Positions 45,595 to 54,018 are shown, numbered from the stretch's first letter. The stretch: DNA of 64,000 nucleotides from CAJCIT01 sp963771305 (GCA_963771305.1 CAVYTS010000026.1:620001-684000); one strand, 5' to 3'. Notes: generated from the letters alone by a model not told the origin. Program-made: numbers and translations.

Positions 45595-46634
45595 CATTCC
45601 AGGTCTCCCATCCGAACAACGCCGATAGCGCACGAAGTCCCTTTCGTGTCGTCGAGACGCAGACTGGCCGTGAGGTGGAATGGGTCAATCACTTTCTGGA
45701 TTGTGAATACGTCCGTTGCCTCGCGCATACCACGCTGCGCAGTTACGCCATGGATCTGCTGCACTTTATTCGCTGGTGGGCCAGCGTAAATCACAGCGAT
45801 TCCATCGCGGTGGACGCGCTCGCGTCAGTGCTGCCGGACTATGTTCGATTCCAGGCGGGCCAACAACCTCGGCCTGCGCCTGCCTCCATCAACCGCCGCG
45901 TGGTTGTTGTCGGATGCGCTCTACGCAACGCTTTTCCCGATGCGGCATGCCCGCCGGCGCCGGGCTTCTCTAACTCATATTGGTTGCGTTCGTCGCTTGG
46001 TTACGGGCGCTTTCTTCCCGTTCGCAGCCGGTTTCGTGTGAAAGAACCGAAACGCATCCCAACGCCGTTATCGGTCGATCAGATCGCTCAGTTCTGGTCC
46101 GGCTTCCGCACGGCGCGGGAGTTGGCGATCGTCGGGCTGATGCTATTGCAGGGACTTCGCTCCAAGGAGGTCATCGCCTTGGATTGCGAGGATGTCCAGT
46201 TAGCAGAGTCCCGGATTTGCGTGCATGGTAAGGGCAATAAAGTTCGGGTGCTTCCGCTGGCCTCCGAAACCGTTCGCCTATTGGATCACTACCTGCGGCT
46301 CGAACGGCCCGCTGCCTGTGGCTCCGCCCTGTTCGTGTCGCTGAAAGGGCGGGCTCGCGGGACCCGCATCACACCCGCGGGATTGCGCTCTCTATTCCGT
46401 TATCACCGCCTCGTCAGCGGTGTCGCCGGCGCCCACCCGCACCGCTTCCGGCACACTTTCGCCTCGGATATGGTTCGCGCTGGAATCAGCCTGCCCGCGC
46501 TGATGAACCTGATGGGGCACGCCAACATTTCCACTACGATGATCTACGTTCAGATCTCGCTGTGCGACGTCTTGGAACAGTATGCGCGCGCCGTAGCCAA
46601 GCGGCTCCTGCCGGCTCCTCCCGTCAAGTCATGA
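45591..46634 (+). CDS. Tyrosine recombinase/integrase (first)
   Basis: A 347-residue XerC/D-like recombinase. A SAM-like core-binding domain covers residues 35-130. The catalytic residues are all visible: Arg in MLLQGLRSKEVIALD, Lys in GKGNKVRVLPL, His-x-x-Arg in HPHRFRHTFASDM, His in LMGHANIS and the Tyr nucleophile in TTMIYVQIS. It should cut and rejoin DNA at the element ends. The ATG overlaps the previous stop and its own stop overlaps the next start. Confidence 0.9.
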   Translation: MTFQVSHPNNADSARSPFRVVETQTGREVEWVNHFLDCEYVRCLAHTTLRSYAMDLLHFIRWWASVNHSDSIAVDALASVLPDYVRFQAGQQPRPAPASINRRVVVVGCALRNAFPDAACPPAPGFSNSYWLRSSLGYGRFLPVRSRFRVKEPKRIPTPLSVDQIAQFWSGFRTARELAIVGLMLLQGLRSKEVIALDCEDVQLAESRICVHGKGNKVRVLPLASETVRLLDHYLRLERPAACGSALFVSLKGRARGTRITPAGLRSLFRYHRLVSGVAGAHPHRFRHTFASDMVRAGISLPALMNLMGHANISTTMIYVQISLCDVLEQYARAVAKRLLPAPPVKS

Positions 46635-47770
46635 TGAGGCAAACGTTTCCTCCTCCACGTAACCCGATGGCCCCCCTTTTTCAAAGGGCGGCTGAATCTC
46701 TCACCACTTCTCTCACGGTACATTCGGCGCACTATTATCAATGCACCGGGCGCCATTTTCTGAACTTTCTTGACGCTCACCACCCCCGTGTGCGCTCGCT
46801 TGAGCAACTCCGCCGCGACCCGCACATCCTGGACTGGTTCACCTTACTGCGCTCTCGCCAGCCCGCTCTCGCCAAACTGACTTACTCCCACTATGTCATC
46901 CGCCTCCGCCGCATCCTTGAAGAACTGGCGTGGACCCAAGGGATACCGCTCCTGACCCGCTTGGTCCGCGCCGACGACATCCCGCGTCCCGATGGGTGTT
47001 TGCCGCGGCCCCTCACAGCCGAGCAGGATCGCTTGATCCAGCAGGAGTTGTTGCGGCGTGACGATCAGATCAGCAACGCATTACTCCTCCTCCGGCACAC
47101 CGGTATGCGCATCGGCGAGTGCCTCGACTTGCCGCTCGATTGTTTGCGCAGTGTCGGCCAGGATCAGTGGGCCGTTCATGTGCCTCTTGGTAAGTTGCGG
47201 ACGGAGCGTCTCGTTCCCATAGATTCCTTCCTCTGTGGGCTTGTCCATCGTCTCCAACTGCTGCGCTCCCAGGATGCAACTGCCGCTGGCCGTTTTCTCC
47301 TTGCCCGCCCGCGTGGACGCGCCAGGCTCGGCTACGATTTGCGAATTGCATTGCATCAGATCGCTGCCGTGGTCGGCATCGGCGCTCGCATCGTCCCGCA
47401 CCAGTTTCGCCACTCATTTGCTACCGAGATGCTCCGAGCAGGCGTGAGCCTACCGGTTCTTATGAAACTTCTCGGCCACAAGACGCCCAAGATGACCCTA
47501 CGGTATCTCGAAGTTTCTCTCGCCGACGTACAGCGCGAATTTCAGTTGGCACAACTGCATCCTCGTCATCTCGCACCTGTGCCCAAGACACTCTCCCCGA
47601 TTCCTGCCGCGGATCTTTCCGGCCTGCTCGATTCCCTCAAAGCCGCTCAACACGTCCTGGAAATGTTCCGCCGCACCCTTGCCAATGGACCCAAGCGCCG
47701 CCTCTTGGATCGACTTGCTAACCGCCTCACCAAGATGGTCTCAGAAGCCCGAACCATCGATCATCAGTAG
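46631..47770 (+). CDS. Tyrosine recombinase/integrase (second)
   Basis: A 379-residue tyrosine recombinase, distinct from its neighbour. Arg is in LLLRHTGMRIGECLDL, His-x-x-Arg in VPHQFRHSFATEM, His in LLGHKTPKM and the Tyr in TLRYLEVS. A C-terminal extension of about 90 residues (LLDSLKAAQHVLEMFRRTLA) could contact the partner recombinase. Starts at ATG 46631, overlapping the previous stop by four bases. The right inverted repeat lies 15 bases after its stop. Confidence 0.9.
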   Translation: MMRQTFPPPRNPMAPLFQRAAESLTTSLTVHSAHYYQCTGRHFLNFLDAHHPRVRSLEQLRRDPHILDWFTLLRSRQPALAKLTYSHYVIRLRRILEELAWTQGIPLLTRLVRADDIPRPDGCLPRPLTAEQDRLIQQELLRRDDQISNALLLLRHTGMRIGECLDLPLDCLRSVGQDQWAVHVPLGKLRTERLVPIDSFLCGLVHRLQLLRSQDATAAGRFLLARPRGRARLGYDLRIALHQIAAVVGIGARIVPHQFRHSFATEMLRAGVSLPVLMKLLGHKTPKMTLRYLEVSLADVQREFQLAQLHPRHLAPVPKTLSPIPAADLSGLLDSLKAAQHVLEMFRRTLANGPKRRLLDRLANRLTKMVSEARTIDHQ

Positions 47771-47859
47771 AAATCCCGGCAGAAATTGGCCGGTTAAGGA
47801 CCGTTTGTGAAACGAGTGGCGACGTGCGAAGAATGCGACCCTCCCGAAAACGGGTTCAA

Positions 47860-48096
47860 ATGGCCGACACGGTTGAAGGCCTGATTCTCGATCTTCTGGA
47901 TTGGCTAACGGTACGCGAGAGAACGTACGAAGAAGTTATGGATGCATGGCGCACATCTTGCCCTCGGCTTCCGGTATGGGAGGACGCCAACGACCGTGGA
48001 CTGATCACGCAAGAAGAGCTAGACGGCAATTGCGTGGTTAGGATCAGCTCATCGGGGCTTGCCCTTCTTGGCCAGCGTAAGGTTCAGAATATCTGA
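47860..48096 (+). CDS. Small winged-helix-like protein
   Basis: A 78-residue protein from the ATG at 47860: MADTVEGLILDLLDWLTVRE, then YEEVMDAWRTSCPRLPVWED and VVRISSSGLALLGQRK. This pattern is found in small proteins of soil bacteria and looks like a winged-helix fold, sometimes misnamed dehydrogenase. It lies just outside the right end of the recombinase element. Function unknown. Confidence 0.6.
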   Translation: MADTVEGLILDLLDWLTVRERTYEEVMDAWRTSCPRLPVWEDANDRGLITQEELDGNCVVRISSSGLALLGQRKVQNI

Positions 48097-48166
48097 AGGA
48101 TTGCCTGAAGATCTCGATATTCGACTCATACCTTGACACCTTGTGTAGCTTTCACTAGGCACCCAT

Positions 48167-48649
48167 TCACTGGCGAAGAAAGTAGCGATTCTCTGGGAGC
48201 AGCTCCTTCGGTATTGCATAAGATAGCTCCCGCCCTTTCCCTCGAAATCCTTCAATGCCAACGCCGGCGAGATGGCTCTTCGGGCACTGCAAGTGCCAGA
48301 CTGGCCCGCTCTGATCGACCACCCCGCGCAGCATCAAGCGCATGTCCACGCCTTCACCGGCACAGACAGGACAGAACGGCCCATCCTCTGACCCATCCGG
48401 AAGCCTCCGCCAGTTCACAGAATGATGAAACACACAGATCCGCAGTTTCTCGTTCTCAGCCTGAAGCCTTGTTCCCTGTTCCTGAGCGCTTAACAAAGCC
48501 TCCTTGGAATCGATGATGTAGTCGTATACTTCGGCCACACGTCCCGCGAACTCATCCGACTTGAGCGAACCGGCCTTAGCCGCGTCCCGTATCGATCTCG
48601 CCAAATCTGCAGCGGTCTTCAACGCGGATAATCCACTCGTGATTTCCAT
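48167..48649 (-). CDS. Hypothetical protein with coiled coil and zinc-ribbon-like Cys/His
   Basis: A 160-residue protein. The first 80 residues are helical with a coiled coil (EALLSAQEQGTRLQAENEKL). The second half has CPVC near residue 93 and H..C (WHLQCPKSH) near 120, suggesting a zinc site, and a C-terminal segment GKGRELSYAIPKELL. Similar small proteins occur in prophages and islands, but the family is not recognised. Confidence 0.6.
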   Translation of the reverse strand: MEITSGLSALKTAADLARSIRDAAKAGSLKSDEFAGRVAEVYDYIIDSKEALLSAQEQGTRLQAENEKLRICVFHHSVNWRRLPDGSEDGPFCPVCAGEGVDMRLMLRGVVDQSGPVWHLQCPKSHLAGVGIEGFRGKGRELSYAIPKELLPENRYFLRQ

Positions 48650-49105
48650 AGGGTTGCTAGCTTCATTCTAGGCGGTGATGGCATTCGCGTCGCCAAGCAG
48701 GGAAAAGCTACTCCCTGCCCATCACGTTGGATGTCAATGTATACCGCGGCCATCTGGATTTCTGAATTTGACTTGCATTTCTTCCAATAGACTTGAGGAC
48801 AGTGCAGCGAAAGATCTTCTGGACCACCTTTACGCTCTTGAGTTTGATTGCCGATTTCGCGCTTCGACTGTGATGGGCGCTGGGAGCGATGATTCCCATT
48901 TGCGTCGCGAGCTGTTGGTTCGCATATCGCAGCGATTGGTTCTAGACTCAACGTGCGTGCCGAACATCGGCCAAGCATGATTTGCCACCTCGGAGAAGAT
49001 GGACGAGCTATGAACGAAATGGAGTAGGGTACACCAGGCGCCTCTTACTTCGCCGGCCGGACCGCTGTTTTCCGTCGGCGTGACAACCGTCCTATCGCGC
49101 GGAAC
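48650..49105. other. Gap without a convincing gene
   Basis: About 450 bases. A rightward frame at 48675-48980 has no recognisable domain or ribosome-binding site, and codon use is unlike real genes here. No repeats or RNA motifs were seen. Confidence 0.4.
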
Positions 49106-49441
49106 CTATGTGGTAGCCTCCACTAGCACCGCCGTGCCATAGGCCAGCACTTCCGTCACACCATCCATAACTTCATTCGCGTCATATCGCATCCCGATAA
49201 CTGCGTTCGCATCCCTATCCGCGGCATGCTGCAACATCAGCTCGAACGCCTCTTCGCGCGCCTTCTCGCAGAGGCCGGTAAACGCCGAGATGTTTCCGCC
49301 AACCAGCGTCTGCAATGATCCTCCGATCGTTCCGAAGATCGACCGGGACCGTACGGTAATTCGCCGCACGATTCCCAGATCCCGTTTGACCCTAAAGCCA
49401 TGTAGCTCGTTCGCGGTAGTAACCATGGATGTTGCAATCAT
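49106..49441 (-). CDS. ybjQ: YbjQ/DUF74 heavy-metal-binding-like protein
   Basis: A 111-residue protein from the ATG at 49441. It matches the YbjQ family: TSMVTTANELHGFRVKRDLG, RSRSIFGTIGGSLQTLVGGN, AFELMLQHAADRDANAVIGM and a final EVLAYGTAVLVEA. The family forms pentamers and is often labelled heavy-metal-binding, though its role is unproven. The 3' end of a second copy is at 53022-53073. Confidence 0.85.
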   Translation of the reverse strand: MIATSMVTTANELHGFRVKRDLGIVRRITVRSRSIFGTIGGSLQTLVGGNISAFTGLCEKAREEAFELMLQHAADRDANAVIGMRYDANEVMDGVTEVLAYGTAVLVEATT

Positions 49442-49513
49442 CTGGATCACACTGTAGTTGTCCCATCGTAACCGAAGCGGCGACCGTCCCGGGCGCCTCA
49501 CGCCGACGCAAGG

Positions 49514-49607
49514 CTATGCGGCCGGGCTCGATTCGGGAGTGATCAAGGAAGCACCACGCTCGGGTCAGAAGGCGCCAGCGGGTTCTCGCTTGCCTCGTTG
49601 CAATGGC
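49514..49607 (-). pseudogene. Relic of an XRE-type HTH tail (copy B)
   Basis: The bases from TATGCGGCCGGG onward align with the 3' end of the serine-recombinase gene at 57055-57150: shared stretches include TGATCAAGGAAGC, CGCCAG..GGG and CTCGC.TGCCTCGTT. Indels and substitutions destroy the frame, though ARW, FLD and a final EPGRIA-like end remain readable. Nothing else of the gene is seen upstream. From 49610 to 49889 no gene is apparent. Confidence 0.6.
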
Positions 49608-49889
49608 ATTCATCCAACGAGCGAGCACTGGTTGAATAAGGAATTTCGGTTTTGCAACGTTTCGCGAGCGATTTTCTGCGTCGGTAGCCGGATTGCAAAT
49701 AGAAAAAGCGTTGAACCTTAAAATCGAGCAGTGCGATCCCATCAAATTCGGTGCTATTGTTGATCCGAGCTGGCAATTATCACCTAATGTTCTTTATTTT
49801 CATGAAAGTACAGGGCGTGATTTTGCAGATATCGTAGACGAAAGTGCACCAGCACAATTTGGTAAGCATTGCGGCGAGGGAGCATTGCG

Positions 49890-51710
49890 ATGCAGATCAA
49901 AACAACTAACCGGCCTAGCTCGTCACCAATTAGTTTTGAATCGTTAAGGAAAAAGATAACAGACTATTGGAAGTGGGCCGCCTTACGGTGGATGAAATTC
50001 TTAGCCGCCGGCTGCGCCACACTGTCCTGCTTCGCTGTCTACGTGGCGACAACGGACAAGATTGTGGTCGGGCCCTTTAGCGTCCCTAAAGAATACGAAG
50101 AGCGCGGGTACACCTCCGAGGCAATTAGTAACGCGGTCGTGCAGTTCATTCGTGGCAATGGATCGACGGTTACACTGATCCAATCAGGTCGTTCCGGTGG
50201 CATTGGGGCTGCCAGTTTAGTGGAGCCGAGCGATGACGCTGGCGAAGAAGGCGGCCCCATGCAGAACATTGATGGAAAACACATCGTCTCCTCGTTTGAC
50301 CAGCCCACAATCGGGGACATCAGAGTTCCACTGACGGCATTCACGCTGGAATCCCTGACGGAACTCCTCCGAACGACGATTGGACACCAGCCCACTCGCA
50401 TAGCCGGAGAGATTGTCTTTCGCGACGAAGCAGACTCTGTTCCTCATGGGTCCCTTGACCCACAGAGAACAAGAGTCCTGATTCGATACAAGATCGAGTA
50501 TCCTGAGCCGTCTTACTCAATCCTTGGCTATCACTGGTGGTCAAGACGAATGACGACTCTGACAGATACGCTTTCAGCAGGAAGCGCGGAGGAAGCGATC
50601 CAGATGTTAGCTCTCGTCGCCGCAGATGGTGTAGAAGAGAGGACCCTCGTCCATGAACAAACTGAATCACGCGCCGGGCGATACGTCGCGCGTGGCAATA
50701 CGTATATCGGCTTGAATGACTATGATAGGGCTGCACGCATGTACGAGCAGGCGAATACTCTGCTCCAGAGGAGCGCACACAAGCCAGGAAGTGCACATGC
50801 CTATCTTGCGTTGGGAGTCATCTCAGAGCGGGAGGGCAACTATGATGATGCCAAGAGATTCTATGAGACAGCTGCCGAAATCCCCGAACACGGTGATGAC
50901 GATGACGCTGCCTGGGCGCAGCTCTACTTCGCTAATCTTCTAGTAAAGGAGAATCAATTCGACTTAGCAGTCAAGGAATACAAACTAGTTGTTGCTCATC
51001 CGCCGCATGGCGCCTATGCCTTCAACACCGCTGTCGTCCAGGCTGCGGCGCTGGACAACTTAGGCTTCATGTACGCATGGAAACTAAAATGGTCTCTTGC
51101 TGAGGACTCCTTTAGAGAAGCACAAGCACTGTCAGTTAAGACCCGTGAGTCTGCTAGGGGTTGCGCCTATGGCGACGCAGAGGAGTTTGCCTGTGGACAG
51201 GTAAAAGGCGATAGTGAGAGGCAACGAGTTAAAGCTGAAGCTCTTTTGACGATCAATTCAACGAACGAGCTGCTCGCGCTTAGTTACTATGGGCTCGGAC
51301 GGGCGATGTCCCGTCAGCACGGAGACGAACACTCTTCGATCAAACAGTACTATTGGCAGGCCATTCATGCCAATGCTAAGCATGCGCCGACGCATTACCA
51401 GCTAGGCAAGATTTACAGAGAAGAATACCGCTACAAAGAGGCAATTGAGCAATTCCAAGCAGCCATTGATAGCGACCCTAGCTTTGAACCGGCATACGCA
51501 GCGTGGAGAGATCTCGTCGAACACTGGCAGCAGCAACCCGGCAAAAAGACAGCAGATCGACCGCTTTCACGCACACTTGCTAGCAAATACAAGAACTGGG
51601 GTGATGGTTTCCGCAGAACCGGAGACCCTGACAACGCAGCGGATCGGTTCTGCATCGCTGCCGATCTTGACCCCACCTACAAAGGACTGTGTACAGGGTT
51701 GTCCCAATGA
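49890..51710 (+). CDS. Membrane-anchored TPR-repeat protein
   Basis: A 606-residue protein from the ATG at 49890, with GAGGGAG about 8 bases upstream. One TM helix lies near residues 35-55 (FLAAGCATLSCFAVYVA). The following region, VPKEYEERGYTSEAISNAVV, resembles a domain found before TPR arrays in bacterial proteins. At least five TPR-like units follow (GRYVARGNTYIGLNDYDRAA, HAYLALGVISEREGNYDDAK, THYQLGKIYREEYRYKEAIE). Base composition is lower in GC than the flanking chromosome, which suggests transfer. Partner and role unknown. Confidence 0.75.
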   Translation: MQIKTTNRPSSSPISFESLRKKITDYWKWAALRWMKFLAAGCATLSCFAVYVATTDKIVVGPFSVPKEYEERGYTSEAISNAVVQFIRGNGSTVTLIQSGRSGGIGAASLVEPSDDAGEEGGPMQNIDGKHIVSSFDQPTIGDIRVPLTAFTLESLTELLRTTIGHQPTRIAGEIVFRDEADSVPHGSLDPQRTRVLIRYKIEYPEPSYSILGYHWWSRRMTTLTDTLSAGSAEEAIQMLALVAADGVEERTLVHEQTESRAGRYVARGNTYIGLNDYDRAARMYEQANTLLQRSAHKPGSAHAYLALGVISEREGNYDDAKRFYETAAEIPEHGDDDDAAWAQLYFANLLVKENQFDLAVKEYKLVVAHPPHGAYAFNTAVVQAAALDNLGFMYAWKLKWSLAEDSFREAQALSVKTRESARGCAYGDAEEFACGQVKGDSERQRVKAEALLTINSTNELLALSYYGLGRAMSRQHGDEHSSIKQYYWQAIHANAKHAPTHYQLGKIYREEYRYKEAIEQFQAAIDSDPSFEPAYAAWRDLVEHWQQQPGKKTADRPLSRTLASKYKNWGDGFRRTGDPDNAADRFCIAADLDPTYKGLCTGLSQ

Positions 51711-51840
51711 CCAGACAGCCTTTAGATCGTGAGGGTGGTTTGAACCCGTGGATTGGGAAATAAGCCCGGCTTTGCCCATGGCCATCTCCAGACAGGCAGT
51801 CCGCCTGCCTTCGATTGCCGCGGCCCACGTCAGCTTCGGC

Positions 51841-51945
51841 TACGCGGCCGGTGGTGATTCGGGATGAAGTGTCTCTCGCTGCTTGAGGAAGCGCCGCACC
51901 CGGCTCAGGAATACGCCAGTGGGTACTCGCTCGCCCCGTTCCCAA
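51841..51945 (-). pseudogene. Relic of an XRE-type HTH tail (copy C)
   Basis: The leftward reading gives RWERGERVPTGVFLSRVRRF and a stop at the left edge, very close to the last 35 residues of the serine recombinase at 57055 (RWERGERAPTGAFLSRVRRF). Similarity stops near 51945, after which the sequence is unrelated. This is an isolated 3' gene end in the 450-base gap between two accessory genes; the rest of the gap (51711-52168) shows nothing else. Confidence 0.75.
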
Positions 51946-52168
51946 CGGGACCGTTTTCGCGCGGATCTGCAGCGGTTTGTTTGGAAAAGCGAGGGTGGAT
52001 TTCTACCAGCATTTATGGCGGGTCGCGCGTCGCAGAGTGAATCGTGCCGTTGTATAAAGGACGTGGAATAGCACTAGTGGCGGACGTATACGATAAAGAA
52101 GTTAGCTAACGGTTTGGCATTTCGGCTTGAGATCGAAGCAAGGACACTTTCAACTAAGGAAGGTTTCG

Positions 52169-52912
52169 ATGAGAATCGCGACCGAGCCCAATTATATTCC
52201 CTATTTGGAGACGGTTTCATTGAGAAAAGACGTGGCGAAGGCCCTTATTGAGCGTGGCGTTTTCGACCATGATCCGAAGAAAGCGATTTGGGTACTACCC
52301 TCCAAAACGGAAAATACAACTTCCAGTCCTCAACCTGCCGGAGCGGCCAGTCCGACCGCGGCGATTGAGATGTTGGCGTTGCTGCGCGCGTCAGCAGAGT
52401 TGCTGGCCGAACAAACGAAAAGCAACCCGGCCCCGACTGCAGAAGTGCCGCAGATCGCACCACCGGGACCGGTTCGTTCTCTTCCTGCTTTAGACCTGAG
52501 CGCCGTCGAAGAAATGCATCCGGTTGCTGTCCCCAAACGAAGGTCGAGAAAGGTGGAGAGAGTCTTTGGGCTTGCGGAAGCCACGATACCTCTCGCGGAT
52601 CTTGGTGCCGACCCTGCGGTTCGCCAGGTAGCCGATGCCGCCGCTGGGCTGCTCGGCGCTGCAGAAATGCTCTATGAGTGGATAGACCCCAAGGATAGGG
52701 ACACCCTTGAGGGGGCGTTGTTCTGGGCACAGAAGAGCGCTGTCGTGGCGAATTCAGTGAGCGACATGGTGCCCGCGCTGCAACCAGCAAAGCCCTACCT
52801 AGCGATCGCCATAACGCTGCTGAAGTTCGGCGAAGAGGTCCGTGCCCAGGTCCACACCGATTCCCAAGACGCGCACAAGAAATCCGATATCAAGGAACCA
52901 GGCAACTCGTAA
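52169..52912 (+). CDS. Hypothetical protein
   Basis: A 247-residue protein from the ATG at 52169 with AAGGAAGG about 9 bases upstream. It begins MRIATEPNYIPYLETVSLRK, has a Pro/Ala-rich linker at about 50-110, a basic stretch VPKRRSRKVERVFGLAEATI and a helical C-terminal half (QVADAAAGLLGAAEMLYEWI). No signal or TM helix. The family is not recognised; size and linker suggest a two-domain accessory protein. Confidence 0.55.
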   Translation: MRIATEPNYIPYLETVSLRKDVAKALIERGVFDHDPKKAIWVLPSKTENTTSSPQPAGAASPTAAIEMLALLRASAELLAEQTKSNPAPTAEVPQIAPPGPVRSLPALDLSAVEEMHPVAVPKRRSRKVERVFGLAEATIPLADLGADPAVRQVADAAAGLLGAAEMLYEWIDPKDRDTLEGALFWAQKSAVVANSVSDMVPALQPAKPYLAIAITLLKFGEEVRAQVHTDSQDAHKKSDIKEPGNS

Positions 52913-53021
52913 GTACTGCAAGGCTCAAACAATTCGAAAGCCGTCCGCCCGGCAGCCGCGCGCCACGGCTTCGTGGGCAAGCAAACCACGATTCTTCGCC
53001 ATTCTAACCACCCGGCGGAAA

Positions 53022-53073
53022 CTAGGTTGTCGCTTCCGCCAGGACCGCCGTGCCATTTACCAGCACTTCCGTC
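53022..53073 (-). pseudogene. 3' end of a second ybjQ gene
   Basis: The leftward strand encodes TEVLVNGTAVLAEATT and a stop at 53022-53024, the same end as YbjQ at 49106 (TEVLAYGTAVLVEATT). Similarity ends at 53073, where a yifB fragment begins. Confidence 0.7.
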
Positions 53074-53172
53074 GCCGGCTTTATTGGAGGTGGGTACTCC
53101 GCGTCCCGGTGATGTGAACCTGGTTCACCAGGGCGTTCTATTTTCTCGACGAGCTGCAGGAATTTCCTCGCA
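53074..53172 (+). pseudogene. Internal fragment of a second yifB/comM gene
   Basis: GCCGGCTTTATTGGAGGTGG followed by sequence encoding GTPRPGDVNLVHQGVLF and, after one extra T, LDELQEFPRS matches 41160-41270 of the truncated yifB. At least two small indels break it. It is fused directly to the ybjQ tail. Confidence 0.7.
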
Positions 53173-53191
53173 GCGTCCGCTCCGCGAGTAG

Positions 53192-53832
53192 CTAATCGCT
53201 AGGTCTGGATCCGCGCAACTTGTTAATGGCGTAGGTCCTAAACGTAAGGGCCCGTTTTTGCCTCAGCGCGCCCGCTTCCCTGACGTCGGCAAGAGTCCAC
53301 TTGTTCGGCTGGCGAGAGGATCTATTGAACCAATGGAGAGCAAGGTCGTTAGCTTCTTGTTCTTGCTGGTCCGCCTGCTTCTCGTCCAGTTGATCGAGTC
53401 CGGGTGAGAGATGATGTTTGACCGCATGTGCGATCTCGTGGAGTATCACGAAAATCAAATGCTGCACGTCCGGGTGCGTTTCGGTCGGCTCGTAGCCATT
53501 TCGGCCCCGAAATCGCTTCAAATGCACGCTTACGTGCTCAGAAATCACGATGATCTCCCGGCCCTCATAAAATCTCAGCGGTAGGTGACGGCCGTCAGTC
53601 GCTCCCATCTCGATAATTGCGAGCTTGGTGTCCGCAAGATCCCCGATCGTCAGATAATAGCGAAACACGGCGTCAAACCAAGGTAAACTTTCATCGCCGC
53701 CATTCAGCCAAACTTGGCCGTCGTAAAACTCACGAGGGACATCTTGCGCATAGTTTAAGCGGGCAAGCTTTGCGACGGGACGGTCAAGCGTGCCGCATCG
53801 GAAAAGTGCTTGGTACTCATACTTTTATCCAT
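53192..53832 (-). pseudogene. HExxH metallopeptidase-like protein with a 5' homopolymer frameshift
   Basis: The main frame encodes LIFVILHEIAHAVKHH, a zinc HExxH site, with Glu/Asn-rich QEQEANDLALHWFNR after it, as in small gluzincin-like peptidases. The frame stays open and protein-like upstream (YEYQALFRCGTLDRPVAKLA) to 53824 but has no start. One extra A in the AAAA run at 53824-53827 would join it to ATG GAT AAA at 53832 and give about 213 residues starting MDKKYEYQ. The R2 repeat begins only 9 bases upstream, so the native promoter is probably replaced. The gene may be silent. Confidence 0.6.
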
Positions 53833-53840
53833 TGTTTACT

Positions 53841-53941
53841 CATGTAACAAATGAGTACATGCTGACCCTTAGTGCCGATTTCTCAAGTGACACTTGCAAC
53901 ACTCAGGACTTTGGTTTTCCTGCCTCAGGGGCCGCGTTGCA
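53841..53941. repeat. IS-end-like repeat R2, same orientation as R1
   Basis: Shares CATGTAACAAATGAG, AGTGCCGATTTCTCAAGTGA and GCCTCAGG..GCGTTGCA with 41383-41492. ACTCAT/ATGAGT at its left edge makes a small dyad. As at R1, no transposase gene follows. Confidence 0.6.
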
Positions 53942-53954
53942 TATAAAAAAAAAA

Positions 53955-54018
53955 CTAACCATCTATAAAACTAACCATCTATAAAACTAACCATCTATAA
54001 AACTAACCATCTATGAAA
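53955..54018. repeat. Four tandem copies of a 16-base unit
   Basis: The unit CTAACCATCTATAAAA occurs four times in a row; the last copy has one change (CTATGAAA). An A10 run precedes it. AT-rich direct repeats of this length look like iterons or a microsatellite next to the R2 repeat. 54019-54215 shows no gene. Confidence 0.9.

Larger units (their letters stand above)
43964..47802 (+). mobile_element. Four-gene tyrosine-recombinase element with inverted-repeat ends
   Basis: ACCGGCCAAT at 43976-43985 and its exact inverse ATTGGCCGGT at 47785-47794 bracket four same-strand genes (DUF6431, CHC2/Toprim, two tyrosine recombinases). Outside both, AAGGACC occurs as a direct repeat (43964-43970 and 47796-47802), possibly target or attachment sequence. 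Inside the left end, GTGAAGGCC/GGCCTTCAC (44056-44064 and 44107-44115) and CCGATC/GATCGG form dyads suitable for recombinase binding. It recalls RIT (recombinase in trio) elements, but with a primase-like gene replacing one recombinase. Confidence 0.65.

Noticed and set aside
48675..48980. Rightward 101-residue frame in a gap
   Set aside because: No ribosome-binding site, no domain, and irregular composition.
53955..54018. CRISPR array
   Set aside because: The 16-base units are directly adjacent with no spacers, and no cas gene is present.
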